The notes below the pieces were generated by a model that had not been told where the DNA came from, ran no database searches, and saw only the letters and a program-made list of their open reading frames with translations. Positions 23,861 through 35,873 of a stretch of DNA of 64,000 bases are shown here, one piece after another (the first letter of the stretch is position 1; the number at the start of each line of letters is the position of its first letter). The stretch is from Przewalskia tangutica (taxonomy: Eukaryota > Streptophyta > Magnoliopsida > Solanales > Solanaceae). Where the stretch lies: the NCBI GenBank assembly GCA_029844215.1, contig JAQGDG010000154.1:1-64000 (forward strand). The letters run 5' to 3'. Made by a program: the position numbers and the translations under genes.

Positions 23861-26139
23861 CTAATCATCTCAAGAGACGAGTGATGTATAATACTATCAT
23901 AACAAATTATCGTTAAACAACATAAGCACAACAAAGGAAAAACCCTTTACACAAACATCACAAGATACTAACACACGTAGATCCTAGCATGTTTACTTAT
24001 CAAATCAACAAGAAAGTATTACCAGGCTATCAAAAACCAACACAATCAAGTTATACACACAAGGTACTTTCTACTATATGCTAACAACTTCTGCGTTTTA
24101 TCCCCAAATTACTTAATACATTAACTCTTTAAAAGATACGTTAATTTCACAAAAGTCACACAATACCCGTAGTATATGAAAATATAGTGATTATCTTTCA
24201 AGTAAATCAAAACACTTCTCTTTGTAAAACTCAAGTAACAACATTATTTTCCAAACGCCCAAGTTTGCCTAATTTCAAATGTTCATGTTTCTTATTTAGA
24301 AAGGTTTCAGAGTTCATAGTCTTATTCATTTAAGAATATAATTCTCTTTAAACTATCTCGAGAAACATAAGTCTTATGTGAGTAGGATATTCTTGTTTAC
24401 AACAATCTTATTACAGCAGCCATGATCTAGGAAATATCATTTTGTCTCATCTTAGCTTCTATGCAGATGGAAGTTTCTACTGGTTTTAATAATACTTAAT
24501 CTGTCAAAACATTTCTTTTATTAACGCCGCAGTTGGTTTGTCGATACACATTCGATTTCCAAAATCAAGAAACATTCTAAGACGTTATACCTAACTTTCC
24601 ATAAAGCTAGTATAACTCTTAAGTTTTCAAAACAAATCAAGTATTACTTCTTCTCTCAAAATGATTCAAAACTCTTTTGAAATACTTCAAGTTCTTTATT
24701 AACACATAACAAGCCAGTTATAGTTCAAATCGCTTACCTTTTAAAACTACATGTATTTTCTTACCAACATAAAGCCGTTATAACCAACTTCCCATAAAGC
24801 CGTTATAACACTTTATGTTTTACACCAATCAAATACATTTAGTACATGTACGCCTACCGCATTACATAGTTCACACATATCATGCTGTAAGAGATATAAG
24901 AGGTTCACATACCTCGCGATTTAGCATCGACTAATAGCAAAACGCCCAAGTACTCCCAACCGCTTCGCTACTCCTAAGCCAAGTAACGCGCCACACGTAG
25001 TACTTCAACCTATAAGGCCACAAGGCGCTTATTAACATTTAGACCTTATCGCAGTAACATTCTACCGAAAATTCGCAAAGACTTCCCCGCAACAAACAGA
25101 ATCTCCTCCTCTAACTGGCCGCTACCAAGCCAACCAGGGGTTATACATCTAACCCGAACTGCACAATTCTACTCCACAAGATTACTACACAAGTTCATCA
25201 GAATACGCTTCCTGGGCTTCTTCAGCTTAAGTCAAAAGACATTGCCAACTAACCACGCTCGCTTCTATATATAGTATACTTCAACTATATATTCTAACAA
25301 CATGTAATTTCCAATTACAATAGAGGACAAGATATTTACCTCGATAAGCCCATAATTATCCAAGTATAAAGTCGATCCTGGCAATCGCTTAGCTCCAACT
25401 CCGAGCGCCCAACCCGCTCTAAACCACCCTTAGAAGTTCTAACCAACTTCTACACAATACTCCAACTGACTACGGAGATTTTCCTGTGGTTTTGTGACCG
25501 ACGGAAGTATAATAGTATTTCTGGCTTTTCAGATAGGTATAACCTTAGAATACAACAAGGTATACTGCTAAGGTAATTGGGCATTATAACAATACTTTAA
25601 AGAGTATTTCTACACCACAAAGCGGTATCATACGAAGCAACTAGCAGTGGGTACACTTTCGCTAGCACCCCTAGAGTGGGTGCTCTCCACAGGGAGGCCC
25701 TTGGCCGAACTCAACACAAGGGAGGGAGAAGGAGAGCTTTCAAGACTTAGGCAAATTTACGGACGAAGTTCATCAAAGCGAGGGTATTTATACTACAAGC
25801 CAAGGCCAACCAACGGCCAAGATCTAGCCAAGTGTTACACAAGTGTAGGCCAAGATATGCCCAAGTGCCCCTAGTCCCTACTCCTTAAAACCCTCACAAA
25901 TATCTACCAAAATATCTACCACTGACACCCCAAATCGCCCAAGTCCGCCCACTTTGCTCACCAACGAGAGGTGCCAAGTGCCGCCTCTCGCTGGTCCAAA
26001 ATGTTCCGCCTCTCTAAAAATCCGCAAAAATAAGAAAAGACATAGCCGAATTTTCCTCTCGCAAGTTATGTAAAACGCTTCATTAAAAACGACTTAACCG
26101 TGTCAGGCACAAATGCCATTCTACCAAGCCACCTAGGCG

Positions 26140-26157
26140 GGGTGACACGTGTCACCC
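26140..26157 (-). promoter_or_regulatory. Perfect 18-bp ACGT-core palindrome in an H LTR
   Basis: GGGTGACACGTGTCACCC is fully self-complementary around the G-box CACGTG, the core bound by plant bZIP and bHLH factors. It lies about 350 bp upstream of the minus-strand TATA box. Binding is inferred. Confidence 0.6.
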
Positions 26158-26466
26158 TCCTATCGCCCAAAATAAAACATCTTCCGAAATATCCACAATG
26201 GCCAAAATCTCAAAACAAAGTGGCTCTACAAAATCAGAATTTCTCCCGTGGCCCCACGTGACCATTTCCAAAATAAAATTCCATATTTTTCTAATATTCC
26301 AGAAGTCCGAATACCAAACTGGGAATCCAATTCCATTAACGAACCTTTTTCCTTCACAAAACCTAAACTTTTCCGTGGAAAATTACCTCTTTCTTCCTTT
26401 CCAATCTTTCTGTCAGATTCTCGCACGCACGCCTCGCATACATACCTGTGAACTACGGGTATAACA

Positions 26467-26500
26467 TTCTTCCTCTTAGAAACATTCGTCCCGAATGTTC
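26467..26500 (-). other. Polypurine tract and hairpin of element H
   Basis: The plus strand reads TTCTTCCTCTTAGA then AACATTCG-TCC-CGAATGTT. On the minus strand this is the hairpin followed by a purine run abutting TGTTATACCCG. Confidence 0.75.
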
Positions 26501-26519
26501 ATTCTAAGTCTCAAACATA

Positions 26520-27360
26520 CGCGCCAAGATAGTCTTCACTTCTATACTTACGAAACAATCCTCGCCATACCGCCACGTAAAATACCGCGCAACATACTTA
26601 TATCCAAGTCTACGAGGAAACACCTCTAACATCACCACAAATACTCTTTGTCACTTTGCCGCGAGCCTAGCTCCGACGACAACAAATGGTACCGGCCGCA
26701 CGCGATCATCGGTCGCCGTGACACTGAACCCTTACCACATTTCGAGCATCGCTTTAGTTTCCAAAACTCGGTTACTATCTCTTTACGCGGCATCATTAAT
26801 CGAACATTCTCGATGGATCTTCGATACTTTCCAACATAACAATACGAAGACCGGACGTATCGCTTCCTAAGTCGGACGGCAATCGCTAACATATAGGCAA
26901 CCCGCCTATTCTTCACATTTAACTCAAAAGGCCCAAAGTAACTCGCTAAGTTCCTTCGCTTTCCACAACTCGCCACACCGTCCGGTGGTACTTTCAAGAA
27001 GACCGACCACAACTCAACTCTGCGCCGTGCCGATTATCCGCACGATTCTCCGAGCCGCGTAACTTCTTCTAGATGAGCTTTTCCTATCCACACCGGAACA
27101 AGCTCAACCAATCGCTCAACCTTGCCAACATCGAACCAATCGACGGCAACTTACACTTCGCCTACAAGGCTTCGTAAGGCGACATCCGAACACCGAATGG
27201 TAGCTTAAACGCCCTCCATAGAGACAACAATCTCACAACTACCCTCAAATTCACACACCGCCCGAGGGCGAACGCGATTCTCGAGACTAACTCAGTCCTT
27301 AACCCCGCCTCGTAAAACTTCCAAACAAAAACAGCCGAACTGGCTCCACTGTCGCCATAA
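26520..27360 (-). pseudogene. Integrase C-terminal and chromodomain-like fragment, element H
   Basis: The 126-codon minus frame 27012-26632 reads FLKVPPDGV at its start, the FLKVSP..G motif that follows the integrase core in gypsy Pol. GPFEL and a VAYMLAI patch follow, matching the GPFE-V..VAYRLAL block that leads into the chromodomain. RKYRRS then resembles the LRKY segment. A chromodomain-like tail (RRLGYK..) lies near 26610. Upstream the FDVGK and MSPYEAL patches are frameshifted near 27120-27230. The DDE core is missing, so this targeting end cannot integrate anything alone. Confidence 0.75.
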
Positions 27361-27959
27361 GGTGAAGGTAGGCACCTGCAGCCTTACAACCTTTCTCGAT
27401 AAATCAACATCGCCGAGTGAACGGCCCGATCAAGAACACGATGGGTCGCTCTCATCGATCACCATCGGTCGAACGCATCCACGAACTCGCACGCTAGTTA
27501 ACTAAACTCGAGCCTAACACCTCGTGACTCCTACCACAAGGCGACCACCACAACCAGACCCTACCACCAAACATGCCGCGTTGACCCGCAACGTGGCCTC
27601 AACCCGACCGCTAGCGCGCAAAATACTATCTCCCAAGGAACAATTTTACTAAACATGTTACGAAACCTAGCGTCTTCTTAGCTCAACTACCCTCTTTCAT
27701 TTCATACCACTTGGACCTATCCCAAACATAGCTCACGTGCACTATGCACTCCGATAAGGATCAAACATAACACTACACCTTTACTCGAGACGGCCTTACC
27801 TCTAAGGTCCAGACGTATAACACTCTAAGGCTCACACCTTCTCTATCCCCAAAATCTTACTCTGCTAACTCCACCATGATTTCTAATCACAACTACCACA
27901 CCGCTATCGTAACATAGCACTTAAGGTATACTCACCTTGAAAGTTACCGCGACTCCGCC
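27361..27959 (-). other. Conserved gag-to-integrase spacer, element H
   Basis: The plus strand carries CTCTAAGGTCCAGACGTATAA and TATAGAGAAGGTGTGAG-type blocks shared with D, E, F and A. No protein domain is recognised and stops occur in all frames. Confidence 0.5.
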
Positions 27960-28358
27960 CGCCCTCTCCTCGCCGCCCTCGTTAACCCGCCGATCTCTAC
28001 GCTACCGCTTACATAAGCCCGCATACGTGCCATGCCAAGCCCAATCAAGAATTACTTTGCACAACCTCTCTGTAGTCATCAAGACTCGCGATACATCGGT
28101 ATACTCGTAGCCAAATCCATAGCTAGTAATGGTCGCCATTGCCCATATTCTCTCGCTCGGTCGTGGAACCGGCGTTCAAATATCATGGCCGCAGAGGAAT
28201 CGCCGCCGCGGCTAAACTTTACCAAGCGACGCCGCAGAAATCCCCGAACGAAGCACCATCCAAGGTGATAATCGGGCCTGCGCCCACGTAACCCTCTCAA
28301 CTCTACTCAGCCTCCTCGGCCGCTTTGCCCTCCCGGGCCCGGTTGCCACGCGAGGCAT
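27960..28358 (-). pseudogene. Short gag remnant, right H copy
   Basis: It starts at 28358 (MPRVATGPG) and runs to the spacer, about 400 bp. As in the left H copy it lacks the zinc-knuckle segment present in F and A. Scattered Gag patches survive in several frames. Confidence 0.55.
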
Positions 28359-28544
28359 AACGAGCAAGGAAATAATTTCGCCAGAGGTCCAACTTACAAC
28401 ACAATTTCTAAGGCACGATCTCGTGAGTGAGAAGAATAGAAACCAATCCTAAATACCCTATAGCCTCCTCGATTATCGTGGTGCACAACACACCGATAAT
28501 CAAGACTTCATCGATACGGCTCAGACACTTTCCGAGGATTAATC

Positions 28545-28556
28545 GCTCGATACTCA
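28545..28556 (-). other. Primer binding site of element H
   Basis: GCTCGATACTCA is a damaged complement of TGGTATCAGAGC, followed by CTTT and the LTR start at 28561. Confidence 0.7.
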
Positions 28557-29299
28557 CTTTTGTCACGATTCGATTCCGCCCGTGGATCGTGCCTTACCCC
28601 GCACCCTAGTGATACAACATCGTAGTAATCACTAACATAAAACAATACAAGACATATTATGAAATATGAAACAATAACTGAGAAAACTTGCCTTTCTGCA
28701 TAAATATAAATAACGACTTTTTCCAACATGAATAGCTTTAATCCTTTTTACAAACCCCGCCACAAATAGCTTCATGCACTTAAGAAATTATACGATAACA
28801 ATGGCGGACAGGCCCCGCCATACCTCGAATGTAAACACCTACAAATAACAGGAACTATACCATCGATAAGCCTCCGAGCAACGAGCTTTACCAAACGCTG
28901 AATCGTGACTCCAAGAGCGAGGATCAATGATCGCGTACTTTACTCGCGCATGAACGCAGCTTCAAGGAGGTCAAGATAACAGTACCGAGTATGTGAAACT
29001 AAAAATAGTGTAAATGAAATCATAATAGTCTATAAAGCAGAGACATGATGATAACCAAACTACACAATAATAAGCAATATGTCAAGTCGTGACTCACGCC
29101 TCAAGTCATCACTCAAATATAACAACGGGTCTCACGCCACAACATCAATCATGCCTGTGGAATACCTTCCTCACCGCCAGCTTTATGATATAAAAGCACC
29201 AAGGAACACACATGAACACCGTGTCCCACTGCTATAATAACACGTACAGGTAAGTACGAAGGCATAGCCGACTACTAACACCTACGCACTAACAAGGTC

Positions 29300-29640
29300 A
29301 TGAATCAGATCATAAGATCCGCTGCATCGCACATGATCAAAGCCGACCACTTGCCCGCAGATCTAATGTGCGCGGCTTCAGCCTCGAACTTTCCGCAGCC
29401 CGCATAGGCCAATCGGATCGCCCGCATGAGGTATAACCCCGCATCGAGGGTAGCTACTCCCAGCCGCCCCGACTCGCCGTCCGCACGCCACAAGTGACCG
29501 CATGACCACAAGCGGCCGATCCTAACTCGAACTCCCGCAGCCCGCATAGCCCTCGACCCGCATGAGGTAGTCTCAATCATAGGTCCATCGACCCGCCAGT
29601 CTACCCCGCATCGGAGGCGCTTTAACCCTAATCATCTCAA
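29300..29640. repeat. CCGCAT-type repeat region in the right H LTR
   Basis: Counterpart of 23540-23860 with the same unit order and scattered indels. Confidence 0.65.
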
Positions 29641-31920
29641 GAGATGAGTGATGTATAATACTATCATAACCTTATCGTTAAACAACATAAGCACAACAAA
29701 GGAAAACCCCTTTACACAAACATCACAAGATACTAACACACGTAGATCCTAGCATGTTTACTTATCAAATCAACAAGAAAGTATTACAAGGCTATCACAA
29801 ACCAACACAATCAAGTTATAAACACAAGGTAATGACAACTATATGCTAACAAGTTCGGGGTTTTATCCCAAAAGAACTTCATACATTAACTCTTTAAAAG
29901 ATAAGTTACTTTAACAAAAGTCACACAAAACCCGTAGTATATGAAAATATAGTGATTATCTTTTGAAGTAAATCAAAACACTTCTCTTTGTAAAACTCAA
30001 GTAACAACATTATTTTCCAAACGCCCAAGTTTGCCTAATTTCAAATGTTCATGTTTCTTATTTAGAAAGGTTTCGTAGTTCATAGTCTTATTCATTTAAG
30101 AATATAATTCTCTTTTAAACTATCTCGAGAAACATAAGTCTTATATGTGAGTAGATATTCTTGTTTACAACAATCTTATTACAAAGAATGCATGATCTAG
30201 GAAATATCATTTTGTCTCATCTTAGCTTCTACGCAGATGGAAGTTTCTACCGGTTTTAATAATACTTAATCACAAAACATTTCCTTATTAACGCCGCAGT
30301 TGGTTTGTCGATACACATTCGATTTCCAAAATCAAGAAACATTCTTAAGACGTTATACCTAACTTTCCATAAAGCTAGTATAACTCTTAAGTTTTCAAAA
30401 CAAATCAAGTATTACTTCTTCTCAAAATGATTCAAAACTCTTTTGAAATACTTCAAGTTCTTTATTAACACATAACAAGCCGCTTATAGTTCAAATCGCT
30501 TACCTTTTAAAAACCACATGTATTTTCTTACCAACATAAAGCCGTTATAACTAACTTCCCATAAAGCCGCTATAACACTTTATGTTTTACACCAATCAAA
30601 TACATTTAGTACATGTACGCTCACCGCACTACATAGTTCACACATATCATGCTGTAAGAGATAGGAAGAGGTTCACATACCTCGCGACGAGTATCGACTA
30701 ATAGCAAAACGCTCCAAGTACTCCCAACCGCCGCTACTCCTTAAGCCAAGTAGAACGCGCCACACGTAGTACTTCAACCTATAAGGCCACAAGGCGCTTT
30801 ATTAACATTTAGACCTTATCGCAGTAACATTCTACCAAAATTCGCAAAGACCTCCCCGCAAATGCAGAAATCTCCTCTCTAACTGGCCGCTACCAAGCCA
30901 ACCAGTGGGTTATACATCTAACCCGAACTGCACAATTCTACTCCACAAGATTACTACACAAGTCTATCAGAATACGCCTAGCCTGGGCTTCTTCAGCTTA
31001 AGTCAAAAGACATTGCCAACTAACCACGCTCATTCTATATATAGTATACTTCAACTATATATTCTAACAACATGTAATTTCCAATTACAATAGAGGACAA
31101 GATATTTACCGATAATCCCATAATTATCCAAGTATAAAGTCGATCCCGGCAATCGCTTAGCTCCAACTCCGAGCGCCCAACCCGCTTTAAACCACCCTTA
31201 GAATTTCTAACCAACTTCTACACAATACTCCAAATCTGACTATGGAGATTTTCCTGTGGTTTCGGTTTTGTGGACTCGACGAAGTATAATAGTATTTCGG
31301 CTTTTCAGATAGTATAACCTAATACAACAAGGTATACTACTAAGGTAATTGGGCATTATAACAATACTTTAGAGAGTATTTCTACACCACAAAGTGGTAT
31401 CATACGAAAGCAACTAGCTAGTGGGGTACACTCGGCTAGCACCCCTAGAGGGGGTGCTCGCCACATACGGGAGGCCCTTGGCCGAACTCAACACAAGGAG
31501 GGAGAAGGAGAGCTTTCAAGACTTAGGCAAATTTACGGACGGAAGTTCATCAAAGGGAGGGTATTTATACTACAAGACAAGGCCAACCAATGGCCAAGAT
31601 CTAGCCAAGTGTTACACAAGTGTAGGGCCAAGATATGCCCAAGTGCCCCTAGTCCCTACTCCTTAAACCCTCACAAATATCTACCAAAAATATCTACCAC
31701 TGACACCCCAATCGCCCAAGTGCCGCCCACTTTGCCCACTCAACGAGAGGGTGCCAAGTGCCGCCTCTCGTTGGTCCAAAATGTTCCGCCTCTAAAAATC
31801 CGCAAAAATAAGAAAAGACATAGCCGGAATTTTCCTCTCGCAAGTTATGTAAAACGCTTCATTAAAAACGACTTAACCAAAGTGTCAGGCACAAATGCCA
31901 TTCTACTAAGCCACTTAGGC

Positions 31921-31938
31921 GGGTGACACGTGTCACCC
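31921..31938 (-). promoter_or_regulatory. Perfect 18-bp ACGT-core palindrome in the H 5' LTR
   Basis: Identical to 26140-26157 and at the same LTR position, about 350 bp upstream of the TATA box at 31562-31569. Confidence 0.6.
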
Positions 31939-32251
31939 TCCTATTGGCCCAAAATAAAACATCTTCCAAAATATCCACAATGGCCAAAATCTCAAAACAA
32001 AGCTGGTTCTACAAAACCAGAATTTCTCCCGGGCCCCACGTGACCATTTCCAAAATAAAATTCCATATTTTTCTAATATTCCAGAAGTCCGACACCAAAC
32101 TGGGAATCCACCCCATTAACGAACCTTTTTCCTTCACAAAAACCGGAAACTTTTCCGTGGAAAAATTACCTCTTTCTTCCTTTCCAATCTTTCTGTCGTA
32201 TTCTCGTACGTACGCCCTCGCATACATACCCAGGAACTACGGGGTATAACA

Positions 32252-33502
32252 TTCACATACCTCGCGACGATTATCGACTATTAGCAAATCGCTCCACGGC
32301 TATAACCCGGCTAGCCTGGTCCACCTTCTCAAGTAGCACATGCTACTCACAGAACATTCAACCTATACAGGTTATACAAGTCTATCAAAGTCTAGACTAC
32401 TCAAGAGAATAAATATAGATGCAAGTTTCTACTGTAAATTGGGCATCCCTTCCCTACCCGTCAAACTACAAGTCTACAGAATACACCCCACGTAATTACA
32501 GCTCGCTTCTCTTTAAATTCAAAGCTTAAGTCCAAGGACATTGCCACAACACTAAGTTCAGTACTATCTATAGTATACTTCAACTATATATTCTAACAAC
32601 ATGTAATCTCCAATTACAATAGGGGGACAAGATAATTACCTCGATAAGCCCATAATTATCCAAGTATAAATGTCGATCCCGGCAACGCTTAGCTCCAACT
32701 CCGAGCGCCCAACCCGCCTAAACCACCCTTAGAAGTTCTAACCAACTTCTACACAATACTCCAACTGACTATGGAGATTTTCCTAGTGGTTTCGGTTTTG
32801 TGACTGACGGAAAGTATAATAGTATTTCTGGGCTTTTTGTATAGGTATAACCTTAGAATACAACAAGGTATACGGCTAAGGTAATTTGGGCATTATAATA
32901 ATACTTTGGAGAGTATTTCTACACCACAAAAGGGGGGTATTATACAAAAACAACTAGGCTAGTGGGTACACTCTGGCTAGCACCCCTAGAGTGGGTGCTC
33001 TACCACATGGAGGCCCTCGGCCGAACTCAACACAAGGGAGGGAGAAGGAGAGCTTTCAAGACTTAGGCAAATATTTGACAAGAAGTCTTCACTAAGGGTG
33101 GGTATTTATAGGTCGGTGAAGGCCAACCAATGGCCAAGATCTTGCCAAGTGCAGCAAGTGTGGCCAAGATTCACCCATGTGTCCTTGACCAACTAACACA
33201 CAAAAATATCCTACCAACTCCCTTGACCAACAAGGCCAATTCGCCCAACCCTCCTTTACCGCCCACTCACGCCCGCAATGAGAGGTGCCGTGGCGCCTCT
33301 TGTTGGCCCAACACGCTTCGCTCTCTAAAAATCCGTGAAAATTAAAAATGACATAGCCGGAAATTCCCTACGAAAGTCAGAAAACGCTCATTAAAAACGA
33401 CTCTAACCGGGTCAGGCTTAAAAATAAATCGCCAAGCCAAATCTCAAGTTCGAATTTCCTACGCACGCCCCTACGCATATACTCCGAAATACGGGTATAA
33501 CA
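32252..33502 (-). mobile_element. F-type LTR, outer 1.25 kb
   Basis: It begins mid-LTR at TTCACATACCTCGCGACG and matches 37931-39183 and 19826-20748. It ends ACGGGTATAACA, followed by the F polypurine tract, so it is the downstream end of element F's 3' LTR. Its TATA box is 33103-33110. The missing first 2 kb was probably separated by the arrival of H. Confidence 0.8.
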
Positions 33503-33536
33503 TTCTCCTCCTTAGAAACATTCGCCCAATGTTCCT
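33503..33536 (-). other. Polypurine tract and hairpin of element F
   Basis: TTCTCCTCCTTAG then AACATTCG-CC-CAATGTT; one base of the right hairpin arm is lost compared with H and A. Confidence 0.7.
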
Positions 33537-33539
33537 TCT

Positions 33540-34320
33540 AAGTCTCAAACAAACGCCGCAGATAGTCTTCACTACTATACTTATGAGAACAATCCTGCCA
33601 CACCTGGCCACAGAACACACGCGCAATATACCTCCATCCAAGTCCACGAGGAAACACCTCTAACATCACCACAAATACCTCTCCCCGGGGTCAAAAATAA
33701 TACCACTTTTGTCACTTTGTCGCGAGCCTTGCTCCGACGACCCAACAAATGGTACCGGGCTGCATGCGATCATCAAGTCGCCGACATTCGAATCTTACTA
33801 CATTTCGATATCGCTTGATTCAAAACTCGGGGTTACTATCCCTAACGTGGTCATCATTAACTGGGAACACTCTGGATGGATCTTCGATACTTCCTGAACA
33901 TAACAACACGAAAGACCGGACGTACTGCCTCCTAAGTCGGACGGCAATGCTAACATATAGGCAACCTGGCCTATTCTTCACATGAAATAAAAAGGCCCAA
34001 AGTAACACGGGCTAAGTTCCTCTGTTATACCAAAACTCGTCACCCCCTAACCACAACCGGAACAAGCTCAACCAACTATCTCAACTCGCCAACATCGAAC
34101 CAATCGACCGCAACTTTACACTTCCGCCTTACAAGGCTTCAAAAGGTGACATCCAACACCGAAATGGTAGCTTAAACACTCTCCACAGAGACAATAATCC
34201 CTACAACTACCTCAAATCCAAACACCGCCCGAGGCGAATGCGACCGAGACTCACCGAGTTCTTAACCCGCTCGTAAAACTTTCAAACAAAACAGCCGCAC
34301 TGGCTCCACTGTCGCCATAA
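33540..34320 (-). pseudogene. Integrase C-terminal fragment of element F
   Basis: Minus-strand remnant collinear with the H and A copies. Conserved blocks include the FHVKNRPGCLYVSIAV frame (33820-34008), equivalent to GPFE..VAY, and the region near 34150 for YHF..MS. Small deletions break it more than in H. Catalytic core absent. Confidence 0.6.
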
Positions 34321-34900
34321 GGTGAAGGTAGGCACCGCGCACTTTACAACCTTTCTCGATAAATCAACATCGCCGAGTGAACGGTCCCGATCAAGAACAC
34401 GATGGCTGCCCCATCGACCACCACCGGCCGAACGATCCACGCAACTCAGACGTGGTTAACTAAACTTGGGCCCAACACCCCGCGTGATCTCACCACCGCG
34501 TGACCACCACAAACCGACCCCACCAACAACAGTCGCTGGTTGACCCGCAACGCTGCCTCAACCCGACCCTAAACGCCGCACAATACTAGCTCCCGATCCG
34601 AACAACCTCACTAATCACGCATTTAAACCTAGCGGTCTTCTTAGCTCAACTACCCTCTTTCATTCCACACTACTCCGGGACTTATCCCACAAACATAGCT
34701 CACGTGCACTATGCACTCCGATAAGGATCAAACATAACACTTACACCTTTTTTCGGGATGGCCTCACCTCTAAGGTCTCTACGTATAAAGCTCTAAGGCT
34801 CACTCTTTCTATCCCCAAAATCTTACTCTGCTAAACAACCATGATCTAATCAAAACTAACACACTGCTATCAGAACATAGCACTTAAGGTATACTCACCT
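34321..34900 (-). other. Conserved gag-to-integrase spacer, element F
   Basis: Carries the shared CTCTAAGGTCTCTACGTATAA and CGATAAGGATCAAACATAA blocks. No domain is recognised. Confidence 0.5.
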
Positions 34901-35676
34901 TATCACATAAACAAAACTCTAGAGGGTTAAAGATATGCCTGCATCTACTGCTTCATTCCCCTTAGTCGTTCTAATCAAACCTGCCCCGTAGGGCGCATAG
35001 CTGAGGGAGATGACAAACTACCCACCGATCCTAAAGGCTAAGTCCTCCTACAAGGACACTCTCTCGACACCAGACCCTGACGGTCATAGGTACAACAAGT
35101 ACCAACCAAAAGACGACATTCCCCGGGATGACGCCACACACCGGAACCTAAGCCCTGTTCGACCAACTCCTCGCATACCGAACGCCCCGAAACTGGAAGA
35201 CCACTCAGACCGCGGATGCATAACCTAATCTCCGCGAGGCGACTTGCCTCGAAAGTTACCAGCGACTCGCTTCTCCGCCCTCTTCGCCCTCGTTAACCCG
35301 CTGATCTCTACGTTTCTCGGCCGCGCATAAGCCCGACTCACGTGCCATGCTCAAGCCCAATCAAGAATTACTTCGCACAACCTTCTCGCTGATATTCATC
35401 AAGACTCGCAGTACATCGGTATAATCTTCCGTAGCCAAATCCATAGTAATGTGGTCGCTTTTTGTAATCTATATTCTCGCTCCCGCCGTGGAATCAAGGT
35501 TCAAATATCACGGCCGCAGAGGAATCGCCGCCAGCTAAACTTTGTTGGGCTAGTGACGCCGCAGAACTCCCCAAACGGCACCTAACTCAGTGATGATTGG
35601 GCTCGGCCTCGCAACCCTCCGATTCTACTCGCAGCCTCACCGCCGCCTCCCGCCCGGTTTGCCTACGCGGAGGCAT
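34901..35676 (-). pseudogene. gag remnant of element F, with zinc-knuckle segment
   Basis: It starts at 35676, 180 bp after the primer site. The C-terminal portion at 35096-35053 reads CCTYDRQGLVSRECPC, a damaged CCHC zinc knuckle (C-x2-C-x4-H-x4-C with the second Cys and the His lost to small changes). This knuckle would bind the packaged RNA. The 340-bp segment holding it is present in F and A but absent from both H copies. The 72-codon plus-strand frame at 35010-35228 is antisense to it. Confidence 0.65.
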
Positions 35677-35858
35677 AACGGTGGAAAGAATTTCACGGAG
35701 GGTCCAACTTACAACACGCCTCTAAGGCACGATCTCGAGTGAGAAGAATAGAAACCAATCCTAAATATCCTATAGCCTCGACATTATTGGTGTGGTGCAC
35801 AACACACCGATAATCAAGACTCTACTAGATACGGTCAGACACTTTCCGAGGATTAATC

Positions 35859-35869
35859 GCTCGATACCA
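35859..35869 (-). other. Primer binding site of element F
   Basis: GCTCGATACCA, complement of TGGTATC-GAGC, four bases before TGTCACGACC. Confidence 0.8.
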
Positions 35870-35873
35870 CTTT

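Larger units (their letters stand above)
22790..26466 (-). mobile_element. H-type LTR, left full copy
   Basis: Starts TGTCACGACCC and ends TACGGGTATAACA; about 3.68 kb. It serves both as the 5' LTR of the internal region on its left (primer site at 22775) and the 3' LTR of the one on its right (polypurine tract at 26467). Its TATA box is TATTTATA at 25785-25792 and a perfect 18-bp palindrome lies at 26140-26157. Its repeat slot is 23540-23860. Confidence 0.88.
28561..32251 (-). mobile_element. 5' LTR of element H
   Basis: Starts TGTCACGATTCG, ends ACGGGGTATAACA, and matches 22790-26466 closely (same AT-rich middle, repeat slot 29300-29640, TATA box 31562-31569, palindrome 31921-31938). It abuts mid-LTR F sequence at 32252 instead of a clean target duplication. 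Confidence 0.88.

Noticed and set aside
22790..32251. H as a simple nested insertion with clean target duplication
   Set aside because: Its left flank is a primer site and its right flank is mid-LTR F, so no 5-bp duplication exists; a recombinant array fits better.
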